DNA of 59,059 nt from DTLA01 sp034436295 (GCA_034436295.1 DAOTVT010000068.1:1-59059); one strand, 5' to 3'; positions 17,202 through 28,556 are shown, numbered from the stretch's first letter. Notes: a model not told the origin generated them from the sequence alone. A program made the numbers and translations.

Positions 17202-18299
17202 GTGAAGGTCGCGCTGAATGCATGGTTCGCAGACCAGCCCGCGACGGGCAGCGGGCAATACACCGTCCGCCTGCTCCAGGCTCTGCGCACGCTCGCGCCC
17301 GAGTCCGAGTTCGTGCCGGTCGCGCCGCGAAAGGCGTCGCCCGCCCGCCGCGTCCTGGGCGAGAACCTGCACAAGGTGTGGTTTGAGCAGGCGGGCTTCC
17401 CCCGCGCGGTTCGGCGCATCGGCGCGGATGTGGCGCACGTTCCCTACTGGGGCGGGCCGTTGCGATGCGCGGCCCCTGTGGTGGTTACCATCCATGATCT
17501 CATCCCGCTCTTGTTGCCCGCGTACCGCGGCGACTGGCGGGTGCAGGCGTACATGCGGCTGGTGGCGGCCTCTGCGCGTCGCGCCGCCGTGGTGCTGACC
17601 GATTCGGAAGCCTCGCGGCGCGACATTCTGGCGCACCTGCGTGTGAGTCCCGAACGGGTGCGCACGGTGTACCTGGCCGCCGATGAGGCGTACCGACCGC
17701 AACCGCCCGCCGCGGTGGAGGCCGTCCGACAGCGGCTCGGGTTGCCGCCGCGCTATGTTCTGTATCTGGGCGGGTTTGACGCGCGCAAGAACCTGCAGGG
17801 CGTGTTCGCGGCTTTCGCCCGCGTTGCGGCGCGTGTGCCCGATGCGCGGCTGGTGGTGGCGGGCCGCCTGCCCGCGCGCGACACGCCGTTCACGCCCGAC
17901 CCGCGCCGCCTGGCCCGCGAGGCCGGCGTGGAAGACCGCACCGTTTTCGCCGGCTGGGTGGACGAGGCCGACAAGCCCGCGCTGTACGCTGGCGCCGATG
18001 TGTTCCTGTTCCCATCCCGCTACGAGGGCTTCGGCCTGTCGCCGCTGGAGGCGATGGCCTGCGGAACGCCCGTGATCGCCAGCGACGCGGCGTCGCTGCC
18101 CGAAATCGTGGGCGACGCGGGCTTGTTGTACAATCCCGACGACTGGGCGGGCATGGGCGAGGGGCTGCTCGCCATACTTACCGATGACGCGATGCGCGCT
18201 GCCCTCGCGGAGAGGACGCTGGCCCAGGCGCGCAAGTTCTCGTGGGCGCGCACCGCCGAGGAGACGCTCCGCGCCTACGAATCTGCTTTGGGGAGGTGA
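17202..18299 (+). CDS. family 4 glycosyltransferase
   Basis: The 365-residue GT-B fold enzyme starts MKVALNAWFADQPATGSG and contains the nucleotide-sugar binding C-terminal half: YLGGFDARKNLQGVFAAF near 190, TVFAGWVDEADKPALY, then SRYEGFGLSPLEAMACGTPV near 270-290, where the E-x7-E pattern contacts the donor sugar in the GT4 family. It would retain anomeric configuration while adding a sugar to a lipid or polysaccharide at the cytoplasmic face. GTG start follows GAGAGGCAACC. Downstream, the lipoprotein gene is four bases away, so these and galE may be one unit. Confidence 0.92.
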   Translation: MKVALNAWFADQPATGSGQYTVRLLQALRTLAPESEFVPVAPRKASPARRVLGENLHKVWFEQAGFPRAVRRIGADVAHVPYWGGPLRCAAPVVVTIHDLIPLLLPAYRGDWRVQAYMRLVAASARRAAVVLTDSEASRRDILAHLRVSPERVRTVYLAADEAYRPQPPAAVEAVRQRLGLPPRYVLYLGGFDARKNLQGVFAAFARVAARVPDARLVVAGRLPARDTPFTPDPRRLAREAGVEDRTVFAGWVDEADKPALYAGADVFLFPSRYEGFGLSPLEAMACGTPVIASDAASLPEIVGDAGLLYNPDDWAGMGEGLLAILTDDAMRAALAERTLAQARKFSWARTAEETLRAYESALGR

Positions 18300-18303
18300 A
18301 CCC

Positions 18304-19005
18304 GTGCGAATGCGCGCCGCCACCGCTGTGCCACTGCTGCTTACGCTGGTTCTCCTGGCGGTTTCGTCCGCGTGTGGGGCGAAGCCGACCCCCGCGCCGT
18401 CGCCCACGCCCACGCCCCGCGCCACGGCGACGCCCACCATTCCGCCGCCGACCCCCACGCCTCTCTACACCCGCAGCCCGCTGATGACGGCGATAGCCGG
18501 CTTCACGCCCGCGCCCGTGCAGTGCCAGGCCACGCCGCAGTGGGGGCTGGGCGATGTGTGGAATCTGGTCCGCGATTCGGTCGGGTGTCCGCTGGGGCCG
18601 CAGGTGCCGTTCCCGGGGCAGGAATGCTCCTTCCAGTCGGGGCTGATGATCTGGCGGGGGGACCTGAAGGTGCTCTACGTGTTGTACTATTCCGGCGAGC
18701 CCAGGCTTGAGGTGTATCGGGACACCTACGCGGCGGGGGAGGCGACGCCCGTACCCTTGCCCACGCCGACCCCCGCGTTGGGACTGCCGATGTCGGAGCC
18801 GACCGGCCCGTTCCAGAAACTGTGGCGCGAGGTGGAAGGCGTGCGTCAGCGGCTGGGCTGGTGCGTGAGCGACGACCCGACGCGGGCCTGCCCCGTCCGG
18901 ATGTTTGAGGGCATCGCCCAGGACTGCGAACGGGGCACGCTGCTCTGGGATCGCGAGGCGGCCTTCGCCCTGTTCTTTGCGGACATGACGTGGGAGATGT
19001 ATTGA
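18304..19005 (+). CDS. predicted lipoprotein with Pro/Thr-rich linker, unknown function
   Basis: The 233-residue product has a lipoprotein signal peptide with lipobox SSAC near residue 24, then about 30 residues of Pro-Thr repeats (TPTPRATATPTIPPPTPTP) that would span the envelope. Two similar modules follow. Each has a tryptophan-containing helix, a VGCPLG or LGWCVSD turn, and a FQSGLMIWR or MFEGIAQ strand, resembling LGFP-like repeats. A second Pro-Thr linker (VPLPTPTPALG) separates them. The GTG start follows GGGGAGGTGAACCC and is four bases after the glycosyltransferase stop. It may bind cell-surface glycans, but this is only inferred from context. Confidence 0.75.
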   Translation: MRMRAATAVPLLLTLVLLAVSSACGAKPTPAPSPTPTPRATATPTIPPPTPTPLYTRSPLMTAIAGFTPAPVQCQATPQWGLGDVWNLVRDSVGCPLGPQVPFPGQECSFQSGLMIWRGDLKVLYVLYYSGEPRLEVYRDTYAAGEATPVPLPTPTPALGLPMSEPTGPFQKLWREVEGVRQRLGWCVSDDPTRACPVRMFEGIAQDCERGTLLWDREAAFALFFADMTWEMY

Positions 19006-19039
19006 TCTCCTGCAACGCATCCTTGTTTTGGCGCGCTAG

Positions 19040-19338
19040 CGTATACATTTTGGTGGAAATTGGTCAGACCGACGACCGGCAGCACGAGGCCCATTTGAGT
19101 AGGGCAGGTTTCCATACCTGCCCCCTGTTTCCGGCGGCTATGGAAAGCCGCCCTACGAACCGCCTTTGTAACCGCGAATAGCGCGCGTAGGGCAAGTTTC
19201 CATACCTGCCCCCTGTTTCCGGCGGCTATGGAAAGCCGCCCTACGAACCGCCTTTGTAACCGCGAATAGCGCGCGTGGGGCAGGTTTCCATACCTGCCCC
19301 CTGTTTCGGGCGGCTATGGAAAGCCGCCCTACGAACTG
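19040..19338 (+). repeat. 88-bp tandem repeat array built from a palindromic unit
   Basis: Three 58-bp palindromic units at 19099-19156, 19187-19244 and 19275-19332 are separated by an identical 30-bp sequence (CGAACCGCCTTTGTAACCGC...), giving an exact period of 88 bp. A left flank at 19040-19075 matches, inverted, the flank of the copy at 15847-15950. Each unit has two hairpins, GGGCAGGTTTCC and GGCGGCTATGG with their partners. This fills the gap between the lipoprotein and the small gene at 19424. Confidence 0.85.
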
Positions 19339-19367
19339 CAACGCATCTTCGGCGCGGCGCTCTGCAG

Positions 19368-19396
19368 TTGACTCTGCTGTGGGTCAGAGATATACT
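19368..19396 (+). promoter_or_regulatory. sigma-70 promoter before a small toxin-antitoxin remnant
   Basis: TTGACT (19368-19373), 17 bases, TATACT (19391-19396), with CGGAGGA and an ATG at 19424 following. Confidence 0.75.
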
Positions 19397-19423
19397 TGAG
19401 GCAGAAGCGACGGAGGAAGTGCC

Positions 19424-19564
19424 ATGACGGGACTTGAGGCCCTCCACTCGGTGCGGTTCGTTGCGGTGAGAAGGAAAGCGCTTGCCGATCTGCAGGCAGC
19501 CGGCGGGGATCGTCAGCAGGCCGGGTGGCGCGAGTGGGCAGACGCGGAGAAGGAACTGAAGTGA
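19424..19564 (+). pseudogene. internally deleted antitoxin-like small ORF
   Basis: The ORF encodes 46 residues, beginning MTGLEALHSVRFVAV and ending AGGDRQQAGWREWADAEKEL. Both ends look like the termini of longer Phd/RelB-type antitoxins in toxin-antitoxin pairs, with the middle DNA-binding and toxin-binding segments missing. It has a good promoter, CGGAGGAAG ribosome site and ATG, so it may still be expressed. Its stop codon overlaps the GTG of the next small ORF (GTGA), the coupling typical of such modules. Assignment rests on pattern memory of the family and is tentative. Confidence 0.45.
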
Positions 19565-19674
19565 GCCGCCATGCCGTTTACATAACGCCGGCCGCGCTGG
19601 AAGAGGTCAAGGCACTCCGAGGGCACATGCGCCAGCGCGTCAAACGCGCCATTTGGGTCTTGATGGAGGGTTGA
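19561..19674 (+). pseudogene. truncated RelE/ParE-type toxin fragment
   Basis: The 37-residue frame reads SRHAVYITPAALEEVKALRG then HMRQRVKRAI, matching the N-terminal strand and first helices of RelE/ParE-family ribonuclease or gyrase toxins, which normally run to about 85-95 residues. The stop at 19672 removes the core sheet and catalytic residues. GTG 19561 overlaps the preceding stop codon. It is most likely a dead remnant of a type II module. Confidence 0.55.
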
Positions 19675-19708
19675 GGCGCAGGGATGTCAAGATCAAGAGG
19701 TTGATTCC

Positions 19709-19936
19709 ATGAGTAAGTTCGTGCTTTGCATCAATAACGCAAGCAATCCCGCCAGCCTCATCTTGGGCAAGGTCTATCGCCGATTGCCCGACCCTGAGGC
19801 GGAAGCGCACAATATGATTCGCGTCATTGATGAAGATAGGTCGGAGCCGGAGGGGTATCTGTATCCCGCATCCATGTTCGTCCCCATTGAGTTGCCAGAA
19901 GCGGCGGAGCGGGTTTTGATGGCCGCGAACACTTGA
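19709..19936 (+). CDS. conserved small protein of unknown function
   Basis: The 75-residue product (MSKFVLCINNASNPASL at the N-terminus, GYLYPASMFVPIELP near the end) has no signal peptide or membrane segment. The spread of Leu, Pro and aromatic residues suggests a compact beta-rich fold. I recall similar small proteins of about 70-80 residues with a closing YLYPASxFVPIELP stretch in many bacteria, often near toxin-antitoxin or restriction genes, but no function is known to me. GAGG precedes the ATG. The gap from 19937 to 20025 holds nothing recognisable. Confidence 0.65.
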   Translation: MSKFVLCINNASNPASLILGKVYRRLPDPEAEAHNMIRVIDEDRSEPEGYLYPASMFVPIELPEAAERVLMAANT

Positions 19937-20025
19937 CGGGAGGCGTCGGTCGGCCAGCCGAGGGGACTCATACCCCAAAGAGGCGCGGTCGCATCCGTAC
20001 CCTCGCCCCAGGCGTCCACCAGCCC

Positions 20026-21387
20026 CTATTTGGAAACGTCCGAATGGGCGCGTAGCCGCGCATTCCCCTCTCGTGCCGCCAGCACCGCTGCCTGGTACTC
20101 GGCCTCGGTTAGCGGCGCGCCAGGCGGAAACGGCAGGACGTGATTCTGCAGGAGCGGGTCGGCGTCTGGCGCGATCAGGCCCGCGCGCACCCACCGCTCC
20201 CACTCCACCGTGCCCTGGATCGGCGCGAACCGCGACACGTGCGCCGTTACCCCAAGCGAGTGGACGAAGGCGATGGTGTCCATGACCTCGCGGAACGTCT
20301 GTCCGACAAGCCCCGCCAGGATGTACGCGCCCACCTGCCTACCCGTGAACCCCGCCCGCTTCAGGCATCCGACGGCCTGCGCGAACTCGTCGGCGCTGGT
20401 CTTGGCGCCCGTGGCTTGCAGCGTCGCCTCGGATACGGTCTCCAGCCCGATGCGGATCGTCTCAAACCCCGCCTGTTTCATCGTGTGCGCCAGCGCCTCG
20501 GTCATGCCGCGGGCGTGGATGCCGTTGGGCGTGTGGAACCGACAGCGGATGCCCCGCGCCATGACGCCGTCCAGGATGCGTTCCAGATGTTCCGCCGAGT
20601 GTACCAGCAGCGCGTCGTCGTAGAAGGCGATGTCGGGGATTTGCAAGTCCTGGACGATGTAGGCGATCTCGCCCACGACGTCGTCCACCGGACGGGGGAC
20701 GTAGCCCGCCGGATTGAGCAGGCGCGACGCGCAGTAGGTGCAGCGGTAGGGGCAACCGCGCGATGTCGTGACGGCGGCGAAGCCCTGGTTGCGCCGAAGG
20801 TGATGGGCGGGGTAGCGCGGCATGGGCGCGTCGGATGGGCGCAGGTTCAGGCCCGCCAGCAGCGCGGGCAGCGTGGCCTTCCAGTCGCCTGGGAGGACGT
20901 AGTCGGCGCCGGAATTCCGACGCGCGTGGTCGGCGCACAGGGTGGCGTAGATGCCGCCCAGGACGACCGGCACGCCGGGGTACGATTGGCGGAGGAGCGC
21001 GATGGCGAAATGCACGCCCGGATACCAGTAGGTCATGCCGGAGGTAACCAGGATGATGTCGGGGGGCGGGGTGGCGGCGAGTTCGCGGCGCACCGTGTCC
21101 AGCGGCAGGCCGTAGCGGCCAAAGCGGCGGGGGACGTGGCCCACGCAATCGGGCTTCGGGACCACCGTTTTCAGGAAGTGCCCGCAGCCAAACCGGTCCT
21201 CGCGGATTCTGTACGCCCGGAGGTCGGGGTGTCGGCGGTCCAGGCAGTCCAGCAGCGACACTTCGTAGCCCATGCCCAGCAGGTACGCGCCGACCTCCAG
21301 CAGGCCCGTCGGCTCGCTCCACAGGTTGTACGCGGCGAAGTCATAGATCCACGGATTGACCAGCAGCGCACGCCACGAACGCTTCAT
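20026..21387 (-). CDS. B12-binding-domain radical SAM protein
   Basis: The 453-residue protein has an N-terminal Rossmann-like region (about 1-170) of the cobalamin-binding type, then a radical SAM core with C212-x3-C216-x2-C219 in RGCPYRCTYC, which binds the [4Fe-4S] cluster that cleaves S-adenosylmethionine. The DxHxxG cobalamin motif is not evident, so B12 may be bound differently or not at all. Further core elements are FYDDALLV near 250, FHTPNGIHARG near 290 and IGLETVSEATLQ near 320. Members modify lipids, cofactors or natural products; the substrate here is unknown. It has an ATG start after GGAGATTTGC. Confidence 0.88.
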   Translation of the reverse strand: MKRSWRALLVNPWIYDFAAYNLWSEPTGLLEVGAYLLGMGYEVSLLDCLDRRHPDLRAYRIREDRFGCGHFLKTVVPKPDCVGHVPRRFGRYGLPLDTVRRELAATPPPDIILVTSGMTYWYPGVHFAIALLRQSYPGVPVVLGGIYATLCADHARRNSGADYVLPGDWKATLPALLAGLNLRPSDAPMPRYPAHHLRRNQGFAAVTTSRGCPYRCTYCASRLLNPAGYVPRPVDDVVGEIAYIVQDLQIPDIAFYDDALLVHSAEHLERILDGVMARGIRCRFHTPNGIHARGMTEALAHTMKQAGFETIRIGLETVSEATLQATGAKTSADEFAQAVGCLKRAGFTGRQVGAYILAGLVGQTFREVMDTIAFVHSLGVTAHVSRFAPIQGTVEWERWVRAGLIAPDADPLLQNHVLPFPPGAPLTEAEYQAAVLAAREGNARLRAHSDVSK

Positions 21388-21423
21388 GCAAATCTCCGCA
21401 CGTCCAGGCGTTTCCGCGAGGCT

Positions 21424-22671
21424 CTACGGAATGGACTGCGACAGCCATTGTGTTGGGTTCACCGGCACATTGCCGAGGCGCATCTCCCAGTGCAGGTGGG
21501 CGCCGGTGGATAGCCCTGTGTTGCCCACGGTGCCGATGACTTCCCCCTTCTGCACCGATTGCCCGGCCTGCACGGCGATGGTGTGCAGGTGGAAGTAGGC
21601 GCTGCAAACGCCCAGGCCGTGATCTATCACGATGCCGTTGCCGTACACCTGGAGCGCGCCGGCGAAGACTACCCTGCCGGCGTTGGCCGCCAGGACGGGC
21701 GTGCCGGTCGGGGCCGAGAGGTCTATCCCGCCGTGCCGCGACTCGCGCCGCCCGTCGTTGTACTCGCGATAGGCCCCGAACGACGTGGTAACCGCGCCCT
21801 GAACGGGTTGCAGGAACTCGCCCGTCCAGAGTTTGCGCGCCGTGCGCATGCCGAAGGCGCGCTCCAATTGCAGGCGGTCTTGCTCCAGGAGGGCCGGATC
21901 CAGAAGGTACGTGCGGTCGGGCGGGATGGTTACCAGGCTGCTCTCAAACGTGCCCTCGCGCACCTGAACGGTGAGCGAGACGCGGACCGCGTCGGCGGGC
22001 GACGTGCGCGCCCACACCACCAGTTGCCGCGCGCCCGGCGTTGCGCTGAAGCCGACGGGCACGAGCGCGAAGGCGAGGTCGCCGTCGCGGGAGAAGGCCA
22101 GGCGCTGCCCGTCCAGCCAGCCGTCCAGCAGAGCGCCTTCGCCGGGGTGCGCGGTGATGACCAGCACCTGGCCCTGGGCCACGGGCGCGGGCCGCGCGTC
22201 CACGCTCCGAATGGGCCCGGCGCCGACGGTGGCGGCTGTGGCGCTGCTGCCCGGAATCGTGAGCGACTGGCCCGCCTGGATGTTGGCGGGGTCGGCGATG
22301 CCGTTGGCGGCGGCCAGTGCCTCTACCGTAGTCCCGAAGCGCGTGGCGATGCCGAACAGGGTGTCGCCCGGCTGCACGACGTACACGCGGGCCGGTTCCA
22401 TCGCAGGCTCCGGCGAGGGCAGGACCAGCGCGCGGCCTGGGGCCAGCATGTACAGGTCGGCGATGCCGTTGGCGGCGGCCAGCGCTTCTACGGTTACGCC
22501 GAAGCGCGCGGCCACGTCGGCCAGCGTTTCGCCCCAGGCGAGCGTGTGGTGCACGGTCGGGTACGGGAGGCTGGCACGGGCGGTCCCGACCGCGCCCAGC
22601 GCGAGGGCCACGCACAGGGCGACGGCGGCGGTCCGCCTGGGAGGGCCTTTCGGCATGGGGCCTGGCCTCAC
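21424..22671 (-). CDS. LysM-domain M23 family peptidase (envelope endopeptidase)
   Basis: The 415-residue exported protein has an N-terminal signal segment (AVALCVALALGAVGTARA), two LysM modules at about 45-90 and 93-140 that bind peptidoglycan or glycan, a middle immunoglobulin-like region, and a C-terminal M23 domain. The zinc ligands are visible as H-x3-D in RHGGIDLS and H-x-H in GAHLHWEM. M23 enzymes cleave peptide cross-bridges in the wall, or serve as activators when degenerate; this one keeps its ligands. GTG 22671 overlaps the stop of the upstream kinase gene (GTGA), with ATG 22656 as alternative. The two genes are coupled. Confidence 0.9.
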   Translation of the reverse strand: MRPGPMPKGPPRRTAAVALCVALALGAVGTARASLPYPTVHHTLAWGETLADVAARFGVTVEALAAANGIADLYMLAPGRALVLPSPEPAMEPARVYVVQPGDTLFGIATRFGTTVEALAAANGIADPANIQAGQSLTIPGSSATAATVGAGPIRSVDARPAPVAQGQVLVITAHPGEGALLDGWLDGQRLAFSRDGDLAFALVPVGFSATPGARQLVVWARTSPADAVRVSLTVQVREGTFESSLVTIPPDRTYLLDPALLEQDRLQLERAFGMRTARKLWTGEFLQPVQGAVTTSFGAYREYNDGRRESRHGGIDLSAPTGTPVLAANAGRVVFAGALQVYGNGIVIDHGLGVCSAYFHLHTIAVQAGQSVQKGEVIGTVGNTGLSTGAHLHWEMRLGNVPVNPTQWLSQSIP

Positions 22672-23150
22672 AGTTTGTAGCCGATCATGCGCAGGAAGTC
22701 CTTGCGCTTCTTGATGTCCTCGTCGGTCTCCACGCCTTTGGTCTTCACGCCGTCAATCACGCCCAGGATGCCGCGCCCCTGTTCCGTCTCGGCGATGATG
22801 ACCTGCACCGGGTTGGCCGTGGCGCAGAAGATGCGGCACACCTCGGGCACGTCCTTGATGCGGTTCAGCACGTTGATGGGGTACACGTTGCCCAGCAGGA
22901 TGATGAAGGCGTGCCCCGCGGCGAGGGCCAGCGCGTTCTTCTTGGCGAGTTCCACCAATTCGGGGTCGGTGCCGCTGGCGCGCACCAGGGCCGGCCCCGA
23001 CGACTCGCAGAAGGCCACGCCGAAGCGGATGCCCGGGACGGCCGTTACCAGCGCCTCGTGGATGTCCTCCACCGTCTTGATGAAATGGGACTGGCCGAGG
23101 ATGAAGTTCATGTCCTCGGGGTTCTCAATGGGTACGATCTTCAATTCCAT
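22668..23150 (-). CDS. adenosine-specific kinase family protein (DUF355)
   Basis: The 160-residue product (MELKIVPIENPEDMNFILGQ at the start, then VPGIRFGVAFCESSGPALVR and AAGHAFIILLGNVYPINVLN) matches the small family first characterised as adenosine-specific kinase in a hyperthermophilic archaeon. It forms a trimer-like barrel with no classical P-loop. ATG 23150 is chosen because GGGAGGGA precedes it; a frame extension to 23192 crosses the promoter. Its stop overlaps the start of the LysM/M23 gene, but the functional link is unclear. Confidence 0.82.
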   Translation of the reverse strand: MELKIVPIENPEDMNFILGQSHFIKTVEDIHEALVTAVPGIRFGVAFCESSGPALVRASGTDPELVELAKKNALALAAGHAFIILLGNVYPINVLNRIKDVPEVCRIFCATANPVQVIIAETEQGRGILGVIDGVKTKGVETDEDIKKRKDFLRMIGYKL

Positions 23151-23180
23151 GGCGTCCCTCCCAGCCTGCGTTTGCACGAG

Positions 23181-23189
23181 ATTATAGCA
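23181..23189 (-). promoter_or_regulatory. extended -10 promoter for the adenosine kinase-like gene
   Basis: On the minus strand TGC directly precedes TATAAT (the -10 at 23181-23186), about 30 bases before the ATG at 23150. No clear -35 is seen, as tolerated by extended -10 promoters. Confidence 0.65.
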
Positions 23190-23296
23190 CAAAGCGTGCC
23201 ACCGAAGAATTCGGCGCGCCGTTGGGCGGCCTGCGTGCGGCTGCTAACCGCGAATAACACGAATGCACGCGAATAGGGAATGGGAGATTGCGTAGC

Positions 23297-23705
23297 GTAG
23301 GGCGGGTTTCCGCACCTGCCCTCCGTTTCTGTAACCGCGAATAACACGAATGCACGCGAATAGGGAATGCGGATCTAAGGTGCGACGCACTTCCGGAAGT
23401 GCGTCGCACCTGGGCGCGGCTATGGAAAGCCGGCCTTCACACTTGACCTCACCTAACCCCTCCCGCACCCTCCCCTTCCTCTCCGCCGGCGGAGAGGAAG
23501 GGGAGGGCCGGGGTGGGGATGGGTGAGGTGGACATGCGGGCCACGCACGGACACCCTGAAGCGTGGGATGGGTTTCCGCGCCTGCCCTCCGTCTCTGTAA
23601 CCGCGAATAGCGCGAATGTACGCGAATAGGGAACGCGGATCTAAGGTGCGACGCACTTTCGGAAGTGCGTCGCACCTGGGCGCGGCTATGGAAAGCCGCC
23701 CTACG
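23297..23705. repeat. two 140-bp repeats flanking copy 2 of the 83-bp element
   Basis: Copies at about 23297-23433 and 23563-23705 share a GGGTTTCCGC...TGCCCTCCGT block, a GAAT-rich block, and a near-perfect palindrome AGGTGCGACGCACTTCCGG with its partner (34 bp at 23378-23411; one mismatch at 23644-23677). A third partial copy follows at 23755-23812. The gap 23190-23920 between the kinase-like gene and secA is made almost wholly of such repeats, with no ORF of credible composition. Confidence 0.75.
23447..23528 (-). repeat. 83-bp palindromic element, copy 2 (inverted)
   Basis: This is the reverse complement of 14641-14723: CCTCACCTAACCCCTCCC at the left, a central CTCTCCGCCGGCGGAGAG palindrome, and GGGGATGGGTGAGG at the right. 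It is inserted between two 140-bp repeats. Confidence 0.75.
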
Positions 23706-23919
23706 TGGGTGCTATTCTCCATTCGTGTGGATTCGCATGATTCGTGGATGGCGAGCGTAGGGATGGGTTTCCGCGCCTGCCGCCTGCCACCGGCTATGGA
23801 AAGCCGCCCTACGTGGCTGCTATTCTCCATTCGTGTGAATTCGCGTGATTCGTGGATGGCGAGCGCAGGGCGGGCGCTTCGCGGCCGGGACGCCGACTTT
23901 CGCCCCCGCCTTGCACCTG

Positions 23920-23928
23920 TGGTATAAT
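23920..23928 (+). promoter_or_regulatory. extended -10 promoter for secA
   Basis: TGG followed by TATAAT (23923-23928), 40 bases before the secA ATG. No good -35 is visible. Confidence 0.65.
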
Positions 23929-23967
23929 GCAGCGGTAGTTATCCCGGGGATTCGCAATCGGAGAGTC

Positions 23968-26880
<2,913 letters not shown>

Positions 26881-26921
26881 CAACGGCGCTGCGGCAAACT
26901 CAATCCAATGGAGGATGGGGT

Positions 26922-27824
26922 ATGCAGATTCGGAACTTCGCACAGTTGATGGAGGAGGCCCGCAAGCGGGGCCCCAAGGTGGTTGCCATCGCCGCGGCCC
27001 ATGAGCGCGAGGTGCTGCTGGCAGCCGCGGATGCCGAGCGCCTCGGCCTGGCCGAGTGCGTCCTCGTCGGCGACCGCCCGACCATTGAGCGCATCGCCGC
27101 CGAAGAGGGCATTGACCTCACGCGCATGATGATCATCCACGAGTCAGACCCGAAGACATGCGCCAACAAGGTCATGGAACTGGTGAGCCAGGGCCACGCC
27201 CAAATCGCCATGAAGGGCAAGGTGGAGACGGGCGACTTCCTCCGCGCCGCGCTGAACAAGGAATACGGCCTGCGCCGCGGCAATCTGCTCACCCACGTCG
27301 GCGCGTTTGAAATCCCCGGCATAGACAGGCTCATCTTCGTCAGCGACGCCGGCGTGGTGGTCGCGCCCGACATGGAGCAGAAGGTGGAGATCGTGCGCAA
27401 CGCCATCCAGGTGGCGCGCGCGCTGGGGGTGGAACAGCCCAAGGTCGCCATTCTGGCCGCCACGGAGATGGTGAACCCCAAGATTCCGGCCACGCTGGAC
27501 GCGGCCAACCTGGCCAAGATGGCCGACCGCGGGCAGATTACCGGCGGCCTGGTGGACGGGCCGCTGGCCCTGGACAACGCCATCTCGCCCGAGTCCGTCG
27601 CCGTGAAGGGCATCCAGAGCCAGGTGGCGGGCTATGCCGACATCCTCATCCCTCCTGACATTGAGGCGGGCAACGTGCTCGCCAAAGCCATCACCTACTT
27701 CGCCAACGGGAAGATGGCGGGGGTTGTCGTGGGCGCGCGAAGCCCCATGATCGTCGCCTCTCGCTCCGACACCCACGAGACGAAACTGGTTTCCATGGCG
27801 CTGGGCGTGTTGCTGGCCGAGTGA
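26922..27824 (+). CDS. phosphate butyryl/acetyltransferase family protein, paralogue 1
   Basis: The 300-residue enzyme is of the Pta/Ptb class, which exchanges CoA for phosphate on acyl-CoA to give acyl phosphate. Family landmarks are intact: IAMKGKVETGDFLRAAL near 90, LLTHVGAFEIPG near 125, FVSDAGVVVAPDMEQK, the ATEMVNPKIPATLDAA stretch near 185 and the C-terminal SRSDT with the Ser-Arg used for CoA/phosphate binding. It starts a seven-gene operon with a P-loop protein, a second paralogue and a 2-oxoacid:ferredoxin oxidoreductase, suggesting it acts on the acyl-CoA made by that enzyme. No acyl kinase gene is present. Confidence 0.85.
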   Translation: MQIRNFAQLMEEARKRGPKVVAIAAAHEREVLLAAADAERLGLAECVLVGDRPTIERIAAEEGIDLTRMMIIHESDPKTCANKVMELVSQGHAQIAMKGKVETGDFLRAALNKEYGLRRGNLLTHVGAFEIPGIDRLIFVSDAGVVVAPDMEQKVEIVRNAIQVARALGVEQPKVAILAATEMVNPKIPATLDAANLAKMADRGQITGGLVDGPLALDNAISPESVAVKGIQSQVAGYADILIPPDIEAGNVLAKAITYFANGKMAGVVVGARSPMIVASRSDTHETKLVSMALGVLLAE

Positions 27825-27839
27825 ACGGAGGAAGTGGGA

Positions 27840-28556
27840 ATGCTTCCGCGCCTGTTCATTTTCGCCGGCCGATTCGGCAGCGGCAAGACCGAGTGCGCGG
27901 TCAACTTCGCCGTGCAACTCGCCCGCGGGCGCTATCCATCGGCGACGGGGTGGGCGCAGAAGCCGCCTTCGTTCAATTCGCACCCCACACTGGTGGACCT
28001 GGACATCGTAACCCCTTACTTCCGCACGCGCGAGTTGAGCGACACGCTGCGCCCCATGGGGGTCTATGTGGTAGCCCCTGCCCAGGTGGGGCAGTACCTG
28101 GACCTGCCGGCCATATCGCCGGAGATTCTGGGCGCTATTGAGCGGCGCGGGGTTCTGGTCGTGCTGGACGTGGGCGGCGACCCGCAGGGCGCGCGTGCGC
28201 TGGGCCAGTACAGCCCGTACATCCAGCAGCAGGAGCATGTTGTGTACTTCGTGGTGAATCCGTATCGGCCGTTCACGGATACGACCGCGGGCATCCGGAC
28301 GGCCATCCGCGAGGTGGAGCGCACTTCGCGGTTGCGCGTGTCGGCGCTGGTGAGCAATCCGAACATGATGGACGAGACGCAGCCCGAACTGGTGCTGGCG
28401 GGGCATCGGCAGGTGGTGGCCGCGTCCGATGCCCTGGGGCTGCCCGTGGCCATGCTGGGAGTGGAGGAGCGCCTCGCGGAGCCCGTGCGCCGCGAGGTTC
28501 CCGACGTGCCGATTCTGGAGATTCGGCGGTTCTTTGACTTGCGTTGGACGGCCTAG
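27840..28556 (+). CDS. P-loop nucleotide-binding protein of the oxidoreductase operon
   Basis: The 238-residue protein opens LPRLFIFAGRFGSGKTE, with a Walker A at about residues 10-17, and has DVGGDPQGARALGQY near 105, resembling MinD/CobQ-type P-loop folds. A deviant second Lys for MinD-type activity is not seen. There is no membrane segment. I recall similar genes next to 2-oxoacid oxidoreductases and phosphate acyltransferases in anaerobes, but the function is unknown. It may assist cofactor or subunit assembly. ATG 27840 follows GGAGGAAGTGGGA; GTG 27834 is the longer alternative. It sits 15 bases after the first acyltransferase gene. Confidence 0.75.
   Translation: MLPRLFIFAGRFGSGKTECAVNFAVQLARGRYPSATGWAQKPPSFNSHPTLVDLDIVTPYFRTRELSDTLRPMGVYVVAPAQVGQYLDLPAISPEILGAIERRGVLVVLDVGGDPQGARALGQYSPYIQQQEHVVYFVVNPYRPFTDTTAGIRTAIREVERTSRLRVSALVSNPNMMDETQPELVLAGHRQVVAASDALGLPVAMLGVEERLAEPVRREVPDVPILEIRRFFDLRWTA

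Noticed and set aside
19099..19332. Regularly spaced palindromes suggesting a CRISPR array
   Set aside because: The spacers are identical, not unique, the units are 58-bp double palindromes, and no cas genes are near. It is a tandem repeat.
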